DNA of 34,595 bases from Pseudomonadota bacterium. GTDB taxonomy: Bacteria > Pseudomonadota > Gammaproteobacteria > Steroidobacterales > Steroidobacteraceae. Below, one piece after another: positions 1 to 11,565 of this stretch. The position numbers and the translations under genes were made by a program. Location of the stretch: NCBI GenBank assembly GCA_023457495.1, contig JAEWLQ010000127.1, positions 1-34,595 on the forward strand, given 5' to 3'. Numbering within the stretch: position 1 is the stretch's first letter; every line of letters starts with the position of its first letter. Below the pieces are notes generated by a model, which was given only the letters and a program-made list of their open reading frames with translations, was not told the origin of the DNA and made no database searches.

Positions 1-34
1 CGCCATCTGGCTAGCATGTCAATGGAGCACCATC

Positions 35-1534
35 ATGCACATACGGATTCGGACGTATCTCCTGTTCGGCGGACTCTTGATTGCGCTCGTCATCGCCGGT
101 TTCGCTGTTCGGGGTCATGCTGCGGAAACTGAACGCCGCAAGGTCTTCGAGCAGGCCTGGAAGATAGTCGATGAGAACTTCTACGACCGGAGCATGAACG
201 GATTCGACTGGCCCGAAGTGCGCAAGACCTATCTACAAAAGCTCCCCGAGGTTCAGGATTCGAAGGAACTCTACAGCATGGTACTCGCGCCAATGTTGAT
301 GCTCCTCGAAAGTTCTCACGTCCAGGCAATCTCGCCGGCAACCGTGAAACTGCACAATCTTTCCGATGCATCTGTAGCGGGAATAATTCCGGACAATCCG
401 GATTTGTGTGGCGGAATCATGATCGCCTTTCCGAACAGATCCGTCAGTCCGCGAGTTGCAAGCATCGATGAGGAATCATTCCTCCACGATCATGGCATAC
501 GAGCCAACTGGCGCATGTATGGTTTGACCAACGAGGGAGAGCAACCCACAGGCAATGTCGTGCTCACCTTCATGTCAACCGCGGGTGAGAAAATCCAGAT
601 TCCGATTGGGCCGACTCACTCGCACTTCTCCGCGTTGGCCACGATTAGAGAAGATTTCAAAGCACTCGGTGGGCTGATAGCCGAACGCGCGGAGCCGACT
701 ACGCGCTTAAGAATGAACTCGCTGGGATTGACAGTCGCGATCGGTCAGAACCCGATCCTGCCAACAGTGATTGATGTGAGAAAGGATAGTGAGGCCGATC
801 TAGCAGGCGTGGAGCCCGGATCGGCGGTGATGCGTTACCGCAGGTCAGACATTGTCGATGGGTTCTATTCGGTCGATGCGGGGCTTATTTCGGTTCGCGG
901 CGATGCGTATGACGCCAGCTTCAAGTTTGCAGTGTGCGAGATAGAAGACCGGTCGGCAGAACTCCTGCCCGGAAACGTCCTGCATCTGCGTTTCGACGGG
1001 TTCATGCCGGACATAACCCCGTGGCTCGATGAACAGCTGCGCAAGGCTCCGCGCGCGCTAGTGCTCGATTTGCGCACGAACTCGGGCGGCTATGCGAGTG
1101 TCCTGCTCCAGGTCATGGGGCGGTTCATGGAAGCCGGCACCAATGTGGGTCAGGAAGTTCGCGCCGATGGAACGAAAGTGCTGGAGGCGGCAAATGCGCC
1201 GTTCCAGTTCAAGGGTCCCGTTGCCGTCTTGATAACCCAGCTGAGTACCAGCGCCGCGGAAGTGGCCGCGGGCGCGTTTCAAGCTCATGGTCGCGCGAAG
1301 TTGTATGGCCAAACCACTCGTGGGGATGTGTTGATTGGCAGAAGATTCGGGCTTGCTGATGGCGGAATGATTGCGGTTGCCATCGCTGACACGCGAACCC
1401 CGGACGCCAAGCGCTTGGAAAATGTCGGCGTCAAACCGGATCATGAAATCATGCCGACGCTCGAAACGGTCCGCGCCGGCCGCGACGTAGTCCTCGAAGC
1501 AGCCTTGGCCGATCTCGCACAAACCACCCACTGA
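35..1534 (+). CDS. S41 family (C-terminal-processing-like) peptidase, divergent active site
   Basis: The 499-residue protein begins with a signal peptide or anchor (hydrophobic residues about 8-27, possible cleavage after GHA near residue 29). It then has an N-terminal helical region, a PDZ-like stretch around residues 230-275 and a C-terminal S41 fold. The fold shows VLDLRTNSGG and then STSAAEVAAG, with Ser406 as the probable nucleophile. The base Lys of the Prc/CtpA type should lie 25 residues later, but that position is Asp431 (TTRGDVL). Some S41 subfamilies lack this Lys, so the protein may be active by another mechanism or may only bind peptides. A GGAG sits 7 nt before the ATG. It ends 15 nt before the HlyD gene and is probably in that operon, acting in the periplasm. 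Its base composition looks less GC-rich than the following genes. The family call is firm; activity is uncertain. Confidence 0.85.
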   Translation: MHIRIRTYLLFGGLLIALVIAGFAVRGHAAETERRKVFEQAWKIVDENFYDRSMNGFDWPEVRKTYLQKLPEVQDSKELYSMVLAPMLMLLESSHVQAISPATVKLHNLSDASVAGIIPDNPDLCGGIMIAFPNRSVSPRVASIDEESFLHDHGIRANWRMYGLTNEGEQPTGNVVLTFMSTAGEKIQIPIGPTHSHFSALATIREDFKALGGLIAERAEPTTRLRMNSLGLTVAIGQNPILPTVIDVRKDSEADLAGVEPGSAVMRYRRSDIVDGFYSVDAGLISVRGDAYDASFKFAVCEIEDRSAELLPGNVLHLRFDGFMPDITPWLDEQLRKAPRALVLDLRTNSGGYASVLLQVMGRFMEAGTNVGQEVRADGTKVLEAANAPFQFKGPVAVLITQLSTSAAEVAAGAFQAHGRAKLYGQTTRGDVLIGRRFGLADGGMIAVAIADTRTPDAKRLENVGVKPDHEIMPTLETVRAGRDVVLEAALADLAQTTH

Positions 1535-1549
1535 CAACCCTCCGAACGC

Positions 1550-2793
1550 ATGGACGCGGAACGGAAAACCCCGCTCTTTCGCAAAGAGCTGCTCGGCCAT
1601 CTCGCTCACCGGTTGCACGGTGAGATCAGCATTGCCGTACCGGTGCCCTGGCAGGTGATCGGCTACTTCCTGTTCGCGACGCTCATCGTCGCGTTCGTGT
1701 TCCTGTGCACGGCATCGTACGCGCGCGTCGATACGGTGAGTGGCGCCATCGCGCTCGATAAGGGTGTCGTCTCGATTTTGCCTTCGCGGCCCGGCGTCGT
1801 TACGAGCCTGTTGACGCAGGAAGGCGCGCGCGTGAAAGCAGGGCAACCGTTGCTCACGATCCGGTCCGAAGAAGCCTTCGAGCACGGCGCCACCGCGCCG
1901 GGGCAGATCCTCGCCGCACTCGACGTGCAAGACGACTCATTCCGGATGCAGGCCAACCTGCTGACCGAATCATCCGTCGCCGAACAGGCACGGTTGAGGG
2001 AGCAGGCACGCGGACTATCCGATGAGATCACACGCCTCGACGCGCAGATCGAAGTTCAGGATCGCCTCGTGCGACTCTCCGACAATCTCCTGCGCCGTGC
2101 GCAGGAGATCGCGGCGCAGGGATACATCAGCGGACACGATCGCGACGCGAGCGAAGCGGAGTTGCTCACGAAACGCCAGCAACTCTTGCAACTCCAGCAA
2201 TCGCGCGCCGCGAAAGCCGCCGAACTGCTGGCGGCGCGCAGGGCGATGGCCCAGTCCGCCGCCAACGCCGAGGCACAGATTGCCGGGCTCTCGTCGAACC
2301 GCGCGCAGGTGGCGCAGCAGGTGGCGCAGGCAAAATCCGCGCAGGGTTACGCACTCACGTCGCCGGTGGATGGAACGGTGACGGCGCTGACCGCGAGGAT
2401 CGGTCAACCATCTTCCCCGGCGACGCCGTCGATGCTCGTCGTGCCCGACGGCACCCGCCCGCTCGCGGAGCTGCAGGTGCCGAGCAGCGCGGTGGGATTC
2501 ATCGAGATCGGCCAGGAAGTCAGGCTCAACGTTGACGCATTCCCCTACGAGCGGTTCGGAGTCGTCGAGGGTCGCATAACCTCGATCGCCTCCGCGGCCA
2601 CGATGCGGGCGATGCCGGATGGCAAACAGGCGCCTGTCTATCTCGTGAGCGTCGAACTGCCCACTCCCTGGATCGTCGCGTTCGGCCGCAAGCAGTCGTT
2701 GCTGGCGGGCATGACGCTGTCGGCGCGTATCGTCACGAGAAAGCAGACGTTGCTCGAGTGGCTGTTCGAGCCGATCTACGCGGTCGGGCGCCG

Positions 2794-2797
<4 letters not shown>
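1550..2797 (+). CDS. HlyD-family periplasmic adaptor of a peptide/bacteriocin exporter
   Basis: This 415-residue membrane fusion protein links an inner-membrane ABC exporter to an outer-membrane channel of the TolC type. A short cytoplasmic N-terminus (KTPLFRKELLGHL) precedes one membrane segment at about residues 35-57. Next come a biotinyl-lipoyl half-motif (PGVVTSLLTQEGARVKAGQPL), a long coiled-coil hairpin rich in Ala, Gln and Arg at about 120-260, the second lipoyl half (YALTSPVDGTVTAL) and a beta-barrel region. The layout matches CvaA- and HlyD-type adaptors. The stop codon overlaps the ABC gene start (ATGA), so the two are translationally coupled. No clear Shine-Dalgarno precedes the ATG; translation may depend on the S41 gene 15 nt upstream. 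No outer-membrane partner gene is in the window. Confidence 0.92.
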
Positions 2798-4908
<2,111 letters not shown>

Positions 4909-5082
4909 TGGCGATGATGCGGCGCCAAAGTACCGCGTGTACCCGTTCTCGGGCCACGCTCCCTCAAAGGGGGTAGGGACATCTCGCCCTTGGGCGCCAA
5001 ACGGCCTGCTCCACCGGGCGACGCGGCCGCGTCCGGCAACTCCTAATCTGAACGAACTCGAATACCGATCCGGAGCCGTCAG
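4909..5082. other. Intergenic region with short direct and inverted repeats
   Basis: This 174-nt gap separates the peptide exporter from the RND genes. It contains a direct repeat of GGCGCCAAA at 4921-4929 and 4993-5001, a short stem CCCTC-AAA-GGGGG around 4961-4975 and a CGCCC-TT-GGGCG near 4985-4996. This looks like a small dispersed palindromic element or a terminator region. No clear T-run or promoter was identified. A GGAG at about 5073 serves the next gene. Confidence 0.3.
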
Positions 5083-6225
5083 ATGAGCAGCGAAACGCAA
5101 TCCGATTCTTCCCGTCGCAGACGCTTGACGCGCTCGGCCTTCCTGGTGGTCTCCACGATCGCCATCGGCGCGGCGCTCGCCGGCTGGAAAGGCGCGTCCA
5201 TCGCGGAATCCAACGAAGCCGCCGCCAATCAGCCCGAGCCGATGGAGCTCGTTTCCTCCGCCATCGCGGAGGCGCGCGAACACACGCGCACGACGACGTC
5301 GATCGGCACGGTGGTCGCGTTGCGCTCGATCACCGTGCGCAACGAACTACCGGGCACCGTGCACTACGTGCACCTGACCCCCGGGGAAGTCGTGCAGGCC
5401 GGCGCGCTGCTCGTCGGACTCGATGTGTCCGTCGAACAAGCGGAGCTCGAAGCGCAGCGGGCGCAGGCCGCACTGGCCGCGACCCAGCTCGAGCGCGTGA
5501 AGCGCATGGTCGAACGCAGGGCGGCCTCGGTGCAGGAACAGGATCGGGCGCAGGCCGAGTTCGACGTCGCGCAGGCGCAGGTCACCCGCACGAAGGCGCT
5601 GATCGCGCGCAAGACCATCCGCGCGCCGTTCCGCGCGCGCATCGGCATCTCCGACGTGCACGAGGGCCAATACCTCAACGAAGGCACGCAGCTCACCACG
5701 CTGCAGGGCGTCGACGAATCGGCCTACGTCGACTTCACCGTCGCGCAACAAGTGGCGGCCACGCTGCGCAAGGGCGCGAACGTGCAGGTCTTCACCTCGC
5801 AATCGGAGCAACCCATCTCGGCCAAGGTGCTGGCGCTCGATGCGCGCGTCGATCCTTCGACCCGCAACGCCGTGGTGCGCGCGCGCATCGCGGACGCCAC
5901 CCTCGCCCCGACGCCCGGCGCTTCAGTGCGCGTCGAGGTGCCGGTGGGAGTCGCGCGCAGCGTCGTGTCGATTCCCGCCAGCGCGTTGCGCAAGGGCCCG
6001 GCGGGTGACCACGTGTTCGTGCTCATGGAAGACGAGAACGGCAAGACGCGCGCGCATCTGCGCACAGTAAAAGTCGACGCGTTGCAGGGCGACACCGTGA
6101 TCATCTCCGCGGGCGTCGAGGCTGGTGAACGCATCGCCGCGTCCGGCGCCTTCAAGCTGCGCGAGGCGGCGCTCGTCGCGCTTGCACAGCCTACGGCTGG
6201 CGGTCGCGTCGCCGGCGGCAAGTAA
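5083..6225 (+). CDS. RND efflux pump periplasmic adaptor (MexA/AcrA-like)
   Basis: A 380-residue membrane fusion protein of the RND type, which joins the inner-membrane pump to an outer-membrane channel. It has an N-terminal membrane anchor (residues ~17-37), a lipoyl domain split around a short alpha-hairpin (halves near VRNELPGTVHYVHLTPGEVV and ARKTIRAPFRARIGISDV), then beta-barrel and membrane-proximal domains (VVSIPASALRKG). No lipobox Cys is seen, so the anchor is probably a transmembrane helix. The start follows a CCGGAG sequence. It lies 26 nt upstream of the pump gene and is surely co-transcribed with it. No regulator or outer-membrane factor is adjacent, so a channel encoded elsewhere is expected. 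Confidence 0.92.
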   Translation: MSSETQSDSSRRRRLTRSAFLVVSTIAIGAALAGWKGASIAESNEAAANQPEPMELVSSAIAEAREHTRTTTSIGTVVALRSITVRNELPGTVHYVHLTPGEVVQAGALLVGLDVSVEQAELEAQRAQAALAATQLERVKRMVERRAASVQEQDRAQAEFDVAQAQVTRTKALIARKTIRAPFRARIGISDVHEGQYLNEGTQLTTLQGVDESAYVDFTVAQQVAATLRKGANVQVFTSQSEQPISAKVLALDARVDPSTRNAVVRARIADATLAPTPGASVRVEVPVGVARSVVSIPASALRKGPAGDHVFVLMEDENGKTRAHLRTVKVDALQGDTVIISAGVEAGERIAASGAFKLREAALVALAQPTAGGRVAGGK

Positions 6226-6251
6226 ACAAACTCAACCTGGGAGCGACGCTC

Positions 6252-9200
6252 ATGCGCGCCTTCACCGACGTCTTCATCAAGCACCCGGTCCTCGCGATCG
6301 TGGTCAATCTCATCATCGTTCTCGTCGGTGTGCGCGCGCTCACGCAGCTGCCGGTGCAGCAGTTCCCGAGCGTGGAATCCTCGTCGGTGATCATCACGAC
6401 GGTGTACACCGGCGCGAGCGCCGAGACCGTGCGCGGGTTCCTCACGACACCGATCGAACGGGTGGTTTCCGCCATCAGCGGCGTCGACTACGTCGAGTCG
6501 ACCAGCCGCGCCGGCGTCAGCACGGTGACGGTGCGGCTCGAGCTCGATCACGACAGCACGCAGGCGCTGGCGGAAGTAACCGCCCGGCTGCAGCAGGTTC
6601 GCTCCGAACTACCCGCCGAGGCCGAGCCGCCCGTGGTCGAGGTGCAGCGCGCCGACCGGCCATACGCGACCTTCTACCTGGGTTTCACCTCGACCGAGCG
6701 CTCGGTGCCGCAGACCACGGACTGGCTGGCGCGCACGTTGCAGCCGCAGCTATCTACCCTGGCCGGCGTGCAGCGGATCAGCTTCGAGGGCGCGCAGTCC
6801 CTCGCCATGCGTATCTGGATCGATCCGGTGCGCCTCGCCGAGCGGAATCTCTCGCCCGGCGACGTGCAAGCGGCGCTCCAGCGCAACAACTACCTGGCCG
6901 CGGTCGGTCAGACCAAGGGCAACACCGTCCAGATCAATCTGCTCGCGAACACGGATCTGCGCGCCGCGGAGGAATTCCAGAACCTGATCGTCTCAGAGCG
7001 CAATGGCGCGATCGTGCGCCTCTCGGATGTGGCGCGCGTCGAGCTCGGCTCCGAAGAAGCCTCGATGATCGCCAAGTACAACGACCGGCAGGCTGTATAC
7101 CTCGGCGTCTGGCCGCTGCCCGGCTCTAACGAAATCGAAGTCGCGAGCGCACTGCGCGCGGAGATGGAACGCATCCGTCCCACGCTCCCTGCCGACATCG
7201 ACATGCGGCTGGTGTGGGACGGCACCATGTTCATGCGCAGCGCGCTCCAGGAAATCTCGAAGACGCTGGTCGAGACGGTGCTCATCGTCGCGCTCGTGGT
7301 GTTCTTGTTCCTGGGCTCGATACGCACCGCCATCGTGCCGCTCGTCGCCATGCCGGTCTCCCTGGTGGGTGCCGCCATCGTCATGCTGGCGCTCGGCTTC
7401 AGCCTGAACCTGCTCACGATCCTGGCCATCGTGTTGTCCGTCGGTCTCGTCGTCGATGACGCCATCGTCGTCGTGGAGAACATCGAGCGGCACGTGCGCG
7501 AGGGAAAATCGCGCGTGCAGGCGGCTTTGCTCGGGGCGCGCGAACTGCGTGGCCCCATCATCGCGATGACCATCACGCTCGCGACCGTCTACACGCCAAT
7601 CGCGTTCCAGGGCGGCCTCACCGGATCGCTGTTCCTCGAGTTCGCAATCACACTGGCGGCGGCCGTCGTCGTGTCGGGCTTCGTAGCGCTGACGCTTTCG
7701 CCGGTCATGAGCTCGCGCTTCGTGCACGCGTCCGGCCACGAAACGAAGCTCACGAAGATCGTCAATCACGGCTTCGAATCGGTGCGCCGCTTTTACGCGC
7801 GGGTGCTCGAAGGTGCGTTCGGCATGCGTGCCGGCATCGTGGCCGTCGCGGTGCTCATGACGCTCGCGGCGTGGCCGCTGTACCTGTTCTCGCGACAGGA
7901 GCTGGCGCCGGTCGAAGACCAGAGCCACATCAGCCTGTTCTTCGAGTCCTCGCCGGATTCGACGCTGGCGCAGACCAATCGCGATCACCTGCAGGCAGTG
8001 GAAGCCGTGCGCGCCTTCCCCGAAACCGACTTCACCTGGTCGTTGACGGCGAACTGGGGTGGTTTCGGCGGCGTCGTCGCCAAGGACTGGCACCAGCGCG
8101 ACCGCTCCACGGAGGAAATGTTCGGCGAGGTCTACGGGGCTCTCTCGCAGATCCCCGGCCTGCGCGTGTTTCCGCGCCTCGATCCGCCGCTGCCCACGCC
8201 GGGCCAATACGACGTCGAACTCGTCATGCTGAGCAACCAGCCGCTCGACCAGATGCTGGAGACCGTGGGCGCCGTGGTGGGCGCGGGCTGGCAGAGCGGC
8301 AAGTTCCTGTACGTCGACAGCGATCTCAAGATCGATCTGCCCGAGGCGCGCGTCGTGCTCGACCGCGAACGCATCGCGGACCTCGGCCTGGATCTCGCGA
8401 GCGTGGGCCGCGAGCTCGGCACGTTGCTGGGCGGTGCGTACGTCAACCGGTTCAACTTCTTCGAGCGCAGCTACAAGGTCATCCCGCAGATCGGCGATGA
8501 GGGCCGCGCGACGCTCGATCCGTTGCTCGACCTCAAGATCAAGACGCCGGGCGGCGAAATGGTGCCGGTGTCGACTTTCACGAGCATCGAGACAGCGGTG
8601 GCGCCGCGCACGCTGAATCGCTTTCAGCAGGCCAACGCGGTGCGCGTGTTCGCGGGCGTGCAACCCGGTGTCACCAAGGCCGAGGGCCTGGCGGTGCTCG
8701 AAGAGGCCGCGAAAGCCGCGGCGGGCAAGGACGTGACGCTCGACTACGCGGGTGAATCGCGCCAGATCAAGCAGGAAGGCGCGGCCCTCACGGCCACGCT
8801 CGGCTTCGCCATCATCCTCATCTATCTGGTGCTCGCCGCGCAGTTCCAGAGCTTCCGTGATCCCCTGATCGTGTTGCTGGGCTCGGTGCCGCTGGCCATC
8901 GCCGGCGCCTTGACCTTCACGTTCCTCGACTGGACGACGATCAACATCTATTCGCAGGTGGGACTGATCACGCTGGTGGGACTCATCGCCAAGAACGGCA
9001 TCCTGATCGTGGAGTTCGCGAACAAGCTGCAGGCGCAAGGCCTTGCGCTAATGGACGCGATCCGGGAAGCATCCCTCACGCGATTGCGTCCGGTGCTGAT
9101 GACCTCCGCGGCCACGGTGTTCGGCCACTTGCCACTGGTGTTCGTCTCCGGCCCCGGCGCCGAGGCGCGCAACAGCATCGGCATCGTGCTCGTCACCGGC

Positions 9201-9329
9201 ATGGTGGTCGGCACGTTGTTCACGCTGATCGTGGTGCCCGTGTTCTACACACTGCTCGCCTCGAAGCATCGCAAGATTGAAGCTGACGACTCGGAGGACG
9301 GGATCACGCCGGCAATCCAGCCGGCGTGA
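6252..9329 (+). CDS. RND multidrug efflux permease, HAE1 family
   Basis: A 1025-residue inner-membrane proton/drug antiporter in the usual size range of AcrB and MexB. It has the two-fold RND layout: a first membrane helix, a large periplasmic loop, six helices, a second large loop and five helices. The proton-relay residues are in place: Asp402-Asp403 in GLVVDDAIVVVENIERH and Lys914 in GLIAKNGILIVEFANK. A GGGAG 8 nt before the ATG supports the start. With the upstream adaptor it forms two thirds of a tripartite pump. Substrate cannot be read from the sequence. The stop codon lies inside the hairpin at 9302-9331. Confidence 0.95.
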   Translation: MRAFTDVFIKHPVLAIVVNLIIVLVGVRALTQLPVQQFPSVESSSVIITTVYTGASAETVRGFLTTPIERVVSAISGVDYVESTSRAGVSTVTVRLELDHDSTQALAEVTARLQQVRSELPAEAEPPVVEVQRADRPYATFYLGFTSTERSVPQTTDWLARTLQPQLSTLAGVQRISFEGAQSLAMRIWIDPVRLAERNLSPGDVQAALQRNNYLAAVGQTKGNTVQINLLANTDLRAAEEFQNLIVSERNGAIVRLSDVARVELGSEEASMIAKYNDRQAVYLGVWPLPGSNEIEVASALRAEMERIRPTLPADIDMRLVWDGTMFMRSALQEISKTLVETVLIVALVVFLFLGSIRTAIVPLVAMPVSLVGAAIVMLALGFSLNLLTILAIVLSVGLVVDDAIVVVENIERHVREGKSRVQAALLGARELRGPIIAMTITLATVYTPIAFQGGLTGSLFLEFAITLAAAVVVSGFVALTLSPVMSSRFVHASGHETKLTKIVNHGFESVRRFYARVLEGAFGMRAGIVAVAVLMTLAAWPLYLFSRQELAPVEDQSHISLFFESSPDSTLAQTNRDHLQAVEAVRAFPETDFTWSLTANWGGFGGVVAKDWHQRDRSTEEMFGEVYGALSQIPGLRVFPRLDPPLPTPGQYDVELVMLSNQPLDQMLETVGAVVGAGWQSGKFLYVDSDLKIDLPEARVVLDRERIADLGLDLASVGRELGTLLGGAYVNRFNFFERSYKVIPQIGDEGRATLDPLLDLKIKTPGGEMVPVSTFTSIETAVAPRTLNRFQQANAVRVFAGVQPGVTKAEGLAVLEEAAKAAAGKDVTLDYAGESRQIKQEGAALTATLGFAIILIYLVLAAQFQSFRDPLIVLLGSVPLAIAGALTFTFLDWTTINIYSQVGLITLVGLIAKNGILIVEFANKLQAQGLALMDAIREASLTRLRPVLMTSAATVFGHLPLVFVSGPGAEARNSIGIVLVTGMVVGTLFTLIVVPVFYTLLASKHRKIEADDSEDGITPAIQPA

Positions 9330-9331
9330 TC
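9302..9331. terminator. Terminator-like hairpin shared by convergent genes
   Basis: A perfect 12-bp inverted repeat, GATCACGCCGGC / GCCGGCGTGATC, is separated by AATCCA. It contains the RND pump stop codon (9327-9329) and touches the stop codon of the opposing gene (9330-9332). There is no T-run on either side, so it may act with Rho or protect 3' ends rather than be a classic intrinsic terminator. Confidence 0.6.
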
Positions 9332-11327
9332 AGCGCTCGGACACGATGTTGAAATGCAGGCTGCGGAACTGGGACAACGCGCTTTTCACGTAGTCGCGAG
9401 CATCCCCGTTGATCGGTGTCAGCGCGTTGGGTGGGAAGGTCATCGAGGCGTTGCGGAACTGCTTGTCGGTGATCAGGTTGTTCATGAAATAGTCTTTTTC
9501 ATAGAACCCGCTGGCGCCGCCGTAAACCTCCGCGAAAAAGTAGATCCGGCGATCCGGCCGGGCGGTCCACAGAGGCACACCCTCCGAATAGGCTTCGGTG
9601 TCGCGAACGCCCATCAGCGACGCGAGGCTGGGCTCGACGTCGATGTGCGAGGTCATCACGTCGGTGGTCCGCGTGTTGTCGAACGCATGCGGCGCGTACA
9701 TCGCGAACGGGACATGGAACGAATAGCTGTCGATCGTGCCGCGGCGGAAGGTGGGGTCCTCCACGGTCGTGCGGATTCCGTGGTCGGCGGTCAGCACGAC
9801 GATCGTGTTGTCGAGCGCACCGGCTTCATCGAGGATCTGCACCACTTCGCCGAGCCAGCGGGACTGGAGCTGCAACAACGCCTGGCCGTGACTTGAGATC
9901 GCGGACCCGGCGCCGAGCGGCAACCACGGCGCGTGCCCGATCTGCGGCATGAACAGATAGGCAAACTTCCGGTGCCCGTCGAGGCTCGCGCGCAAGTCGG
10001 CCTTCATCGCCTCCAGCGCGTGCAGGTCGTTGCGCAGGCGTCGGCGCAGCTCCGGCAGTTTTCCTGCTTCGAGATGCGGACTGCTGGCGGCGAGCTGGTC
10101 GGTGAGCCGGTCGGTGGCGCCCGCGGCTACTTTGAGGACGTCCGAGTCCGGCGCGCGGTTGGAGATGAACACCCGGCGCAGGCCCAGTTTTTCAACCATC
10201 TCGTTGTCCGCGTTGTAGATAGTTGGCATGTACGCCGCCGTGTCGTACTGGGCGTCCGAGAGCAGCTGAAACAACACCTTTGAGCTCGTGAATCCACCCC
10301 GCGCGACGACCTCCCGCCGCCCTTCGGGGTAGAGGCCGGAAAGGATCGAGAAAATCGCGTCGCTCGTGTACGGGTAGGTCGTCACGTGCGTGCGGGCGAT
10401 CAACGTGTGATTGGCGATCGGCGCGGGCAGCAGCGGGGTGATGTCGTTGTCGGGAAGCAGGCTCGCGGGCGCGGTTTCCAGCACGAAAACCACGAGGTTC
10501 GCGCCGGCTTCACGGGCAAACAGCGGATCATCCGCCGCCCGCCAACGGGGAGTCCGGGTGAGATCCTGGAAGCCATTGAAACTCTCGACCAGGCTCTTGC
10601 GCGAAGCCGCGTCGACGATGTCCGGGCTCGCCGCGAACGTGAAGAACGCCTTGCTCGCCGCGCTTTGATGCAGGCCGCTGGGACTGCCAAAGGGATAGAA
10701 CACGATCGCGAGGATCGTGAGACCGAGCGCGGCAACGCCGATCCCGCCGGCCACCGCCTTGCCGAGGATGCGAAACCTGCCACTTCGATCCGCCTTGATG
10801 ACGATCAGCGTCGTGCCGACCAGCGCCACGAGCATGACAACGTACTTGGCAATCGCCTGGATTGAAAGATAGTGGGCGCCGACATCGGACTCGTCCGCCG
10901 CGAAGCGTGCCGCCTCGTACATCATCTGGAGCGACTGGTACTGGCCAACCGCCCGCTCGGCTTGTAGCTGGATGAAGTAGAAGGTCAGCAGCAGCACCGC
11001 GACCACCGCGGCGGCGATCGGCGCGCGATTCCGGAACAGCAGGTACAGGATCCCGATGACGAGGGCTGGCAAGGCCACCATGTGCAGCAGAACGTCATGG
11101 GCAAAAAACGGGAACGCCTCCGTCACCGGCGCGTCCACGCCCGCGTCTTTCGCGCTACTCATGAGCCGCGCCACGGCCCGCGAATACCCGTTCGCGAGCT
11201 CCGCCTTCATGTAGATCCCGAGCAACCCGGCCCAGAAGAGCGGGATGTAGGACTGCGCAAAGATTCTGGTGCGGGTGAGCGCGACTCCCTTCAGATTGTT
11301 CATCGCTCCATTGACGTCCTGGTACAC
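9330..11327 (-). CDS. Membrane-anchored sulfatase / LtaS-like phosphotransferase-fold protein
   Basis: Up to 665 residues. The N-terminal part has about four to five membrane helices (FAQSYIPLFWAGLLGIYM, VALPALVIGILYLLF, VVAVLLLTFYF, YVVMLVALVGTTLIV, GVAALGLTILAIVFYPF). A periplasmic alkaline-phosphatase-fold domain follows. Thr321 in TYPYTSDAIFS aligns with the Thr nucleophile of LtaS and EptA enzymes (TSD), and IVVLTADHG supplies metal ligands. No Cys formylglycine motif (CxPxR) is seen, which argues for a phospho-group transferase or hydrolase rather than a classic sulfatase. The start is uncertain: GTG at 11327 or ATG at 11303, neither with a well-spaced Shine-Dalgarno. It ends in the shared hairpin. 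Substrate unknown; membrane lipid or envelope glycan modification is plausible. Confidence 0.8.
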   Translation of the reverse strand: MYQDVNGAMNNLKGVALTRTRIFAQSYIPLFWAGLLGIYMKAELANGYSRAVARLMSSAKDAGVDAPVTEAFPFFAHDVLLHMVALPALVIGILYLLFRNRAPIAAAVVAVLLLTFYFIQLQAERAVGQYQSLQMMYEAARFAADESDVGAHYLSIQAIAKYVVMLVALVGTTLIVIKADRSGRFRILGKAVAGGIGVAALGLTILAIVFYPFGSPSGLHQSAASKAFFTFAASPDIVDAASRKSLVESFNGFQDLTRTPRWRAADDPLFAREAGANLVVFVLETAPASLLPDNDITPLLPAPIANHTLIARTHVTTYPYTSDAIFSILSGLYPEGRREVVARGGFTSSKVLFQLLSDAQYDTAAYMPTIYNADNEMVEKLGLRRVFISNRAPDSDVLKVAAGATDRLTDQLAASSPHLEAGKLPELRRRLRNDLHALEAMKADLRASLDGHRKFAYLFMPQIGHAPWLPLGAGSAISSHGQALLQLQSRWLGEVVQILDEAGALDNTIVVLTADHGIRTTVEDPTFRRGTIDSYSFHVPFAMYAPHAFDNTRTTDVMTSHIDVEPSLASLMGVRDTEAYSEGVPLWTARPDRRIYFFAEVYGGASGFYEKDYFMNNLITDKQFRNASMTFPPNALTPINGDARDYVKSALSQFRSLHFNIVSER

Positions 11328-11565
11328 GCCGACGAATCGCCCGCGGTGGGCTCCGCAATGTGACGTTCCCGTGACGGTGGAACAATTGCCTTTTGGTGCT
11401 ACGCCGCGTCGGAAAACGACGCCTGCACCGGTCCGCCGTCACCTGTTGCGGTTGTTAGCCGCCGGCGCGCCCGGGCACCACCCTTACGCCCTTAAAGGCC
11501 GACTCCACCCGGGGGCGGGACGCCGGCGGGCGAGGAAAACGGGAACTTCGGCAGGATCGGGCGGA
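11328..11565. other. Intergenic region, nothing recognisable
   Basis: Gap between two minus-strand genes. It is GC-rich with scattered CCGGCG/CGCCGG tracts but no convincing terminator, promoter, RNA or small gene. Confidence 0.4.

Noticed and set aside
4937..5086. 49-residue plus-strand ORF overlapping the RND adaptor start
   Set aside because: No double-glycine leader, no ribosome binding site, and it runs through the repeat-like spacer; not a convincing exporter cargo.
6993..9038. 681-codon open frame on the minus strand inside the RND pump gene
   Set aside because: Its translation is low-complexity (Arg, His, Glu, Asp rich) as expected from the antisense of a GC-rich gene; the plus-strand frame has full RND motifs.
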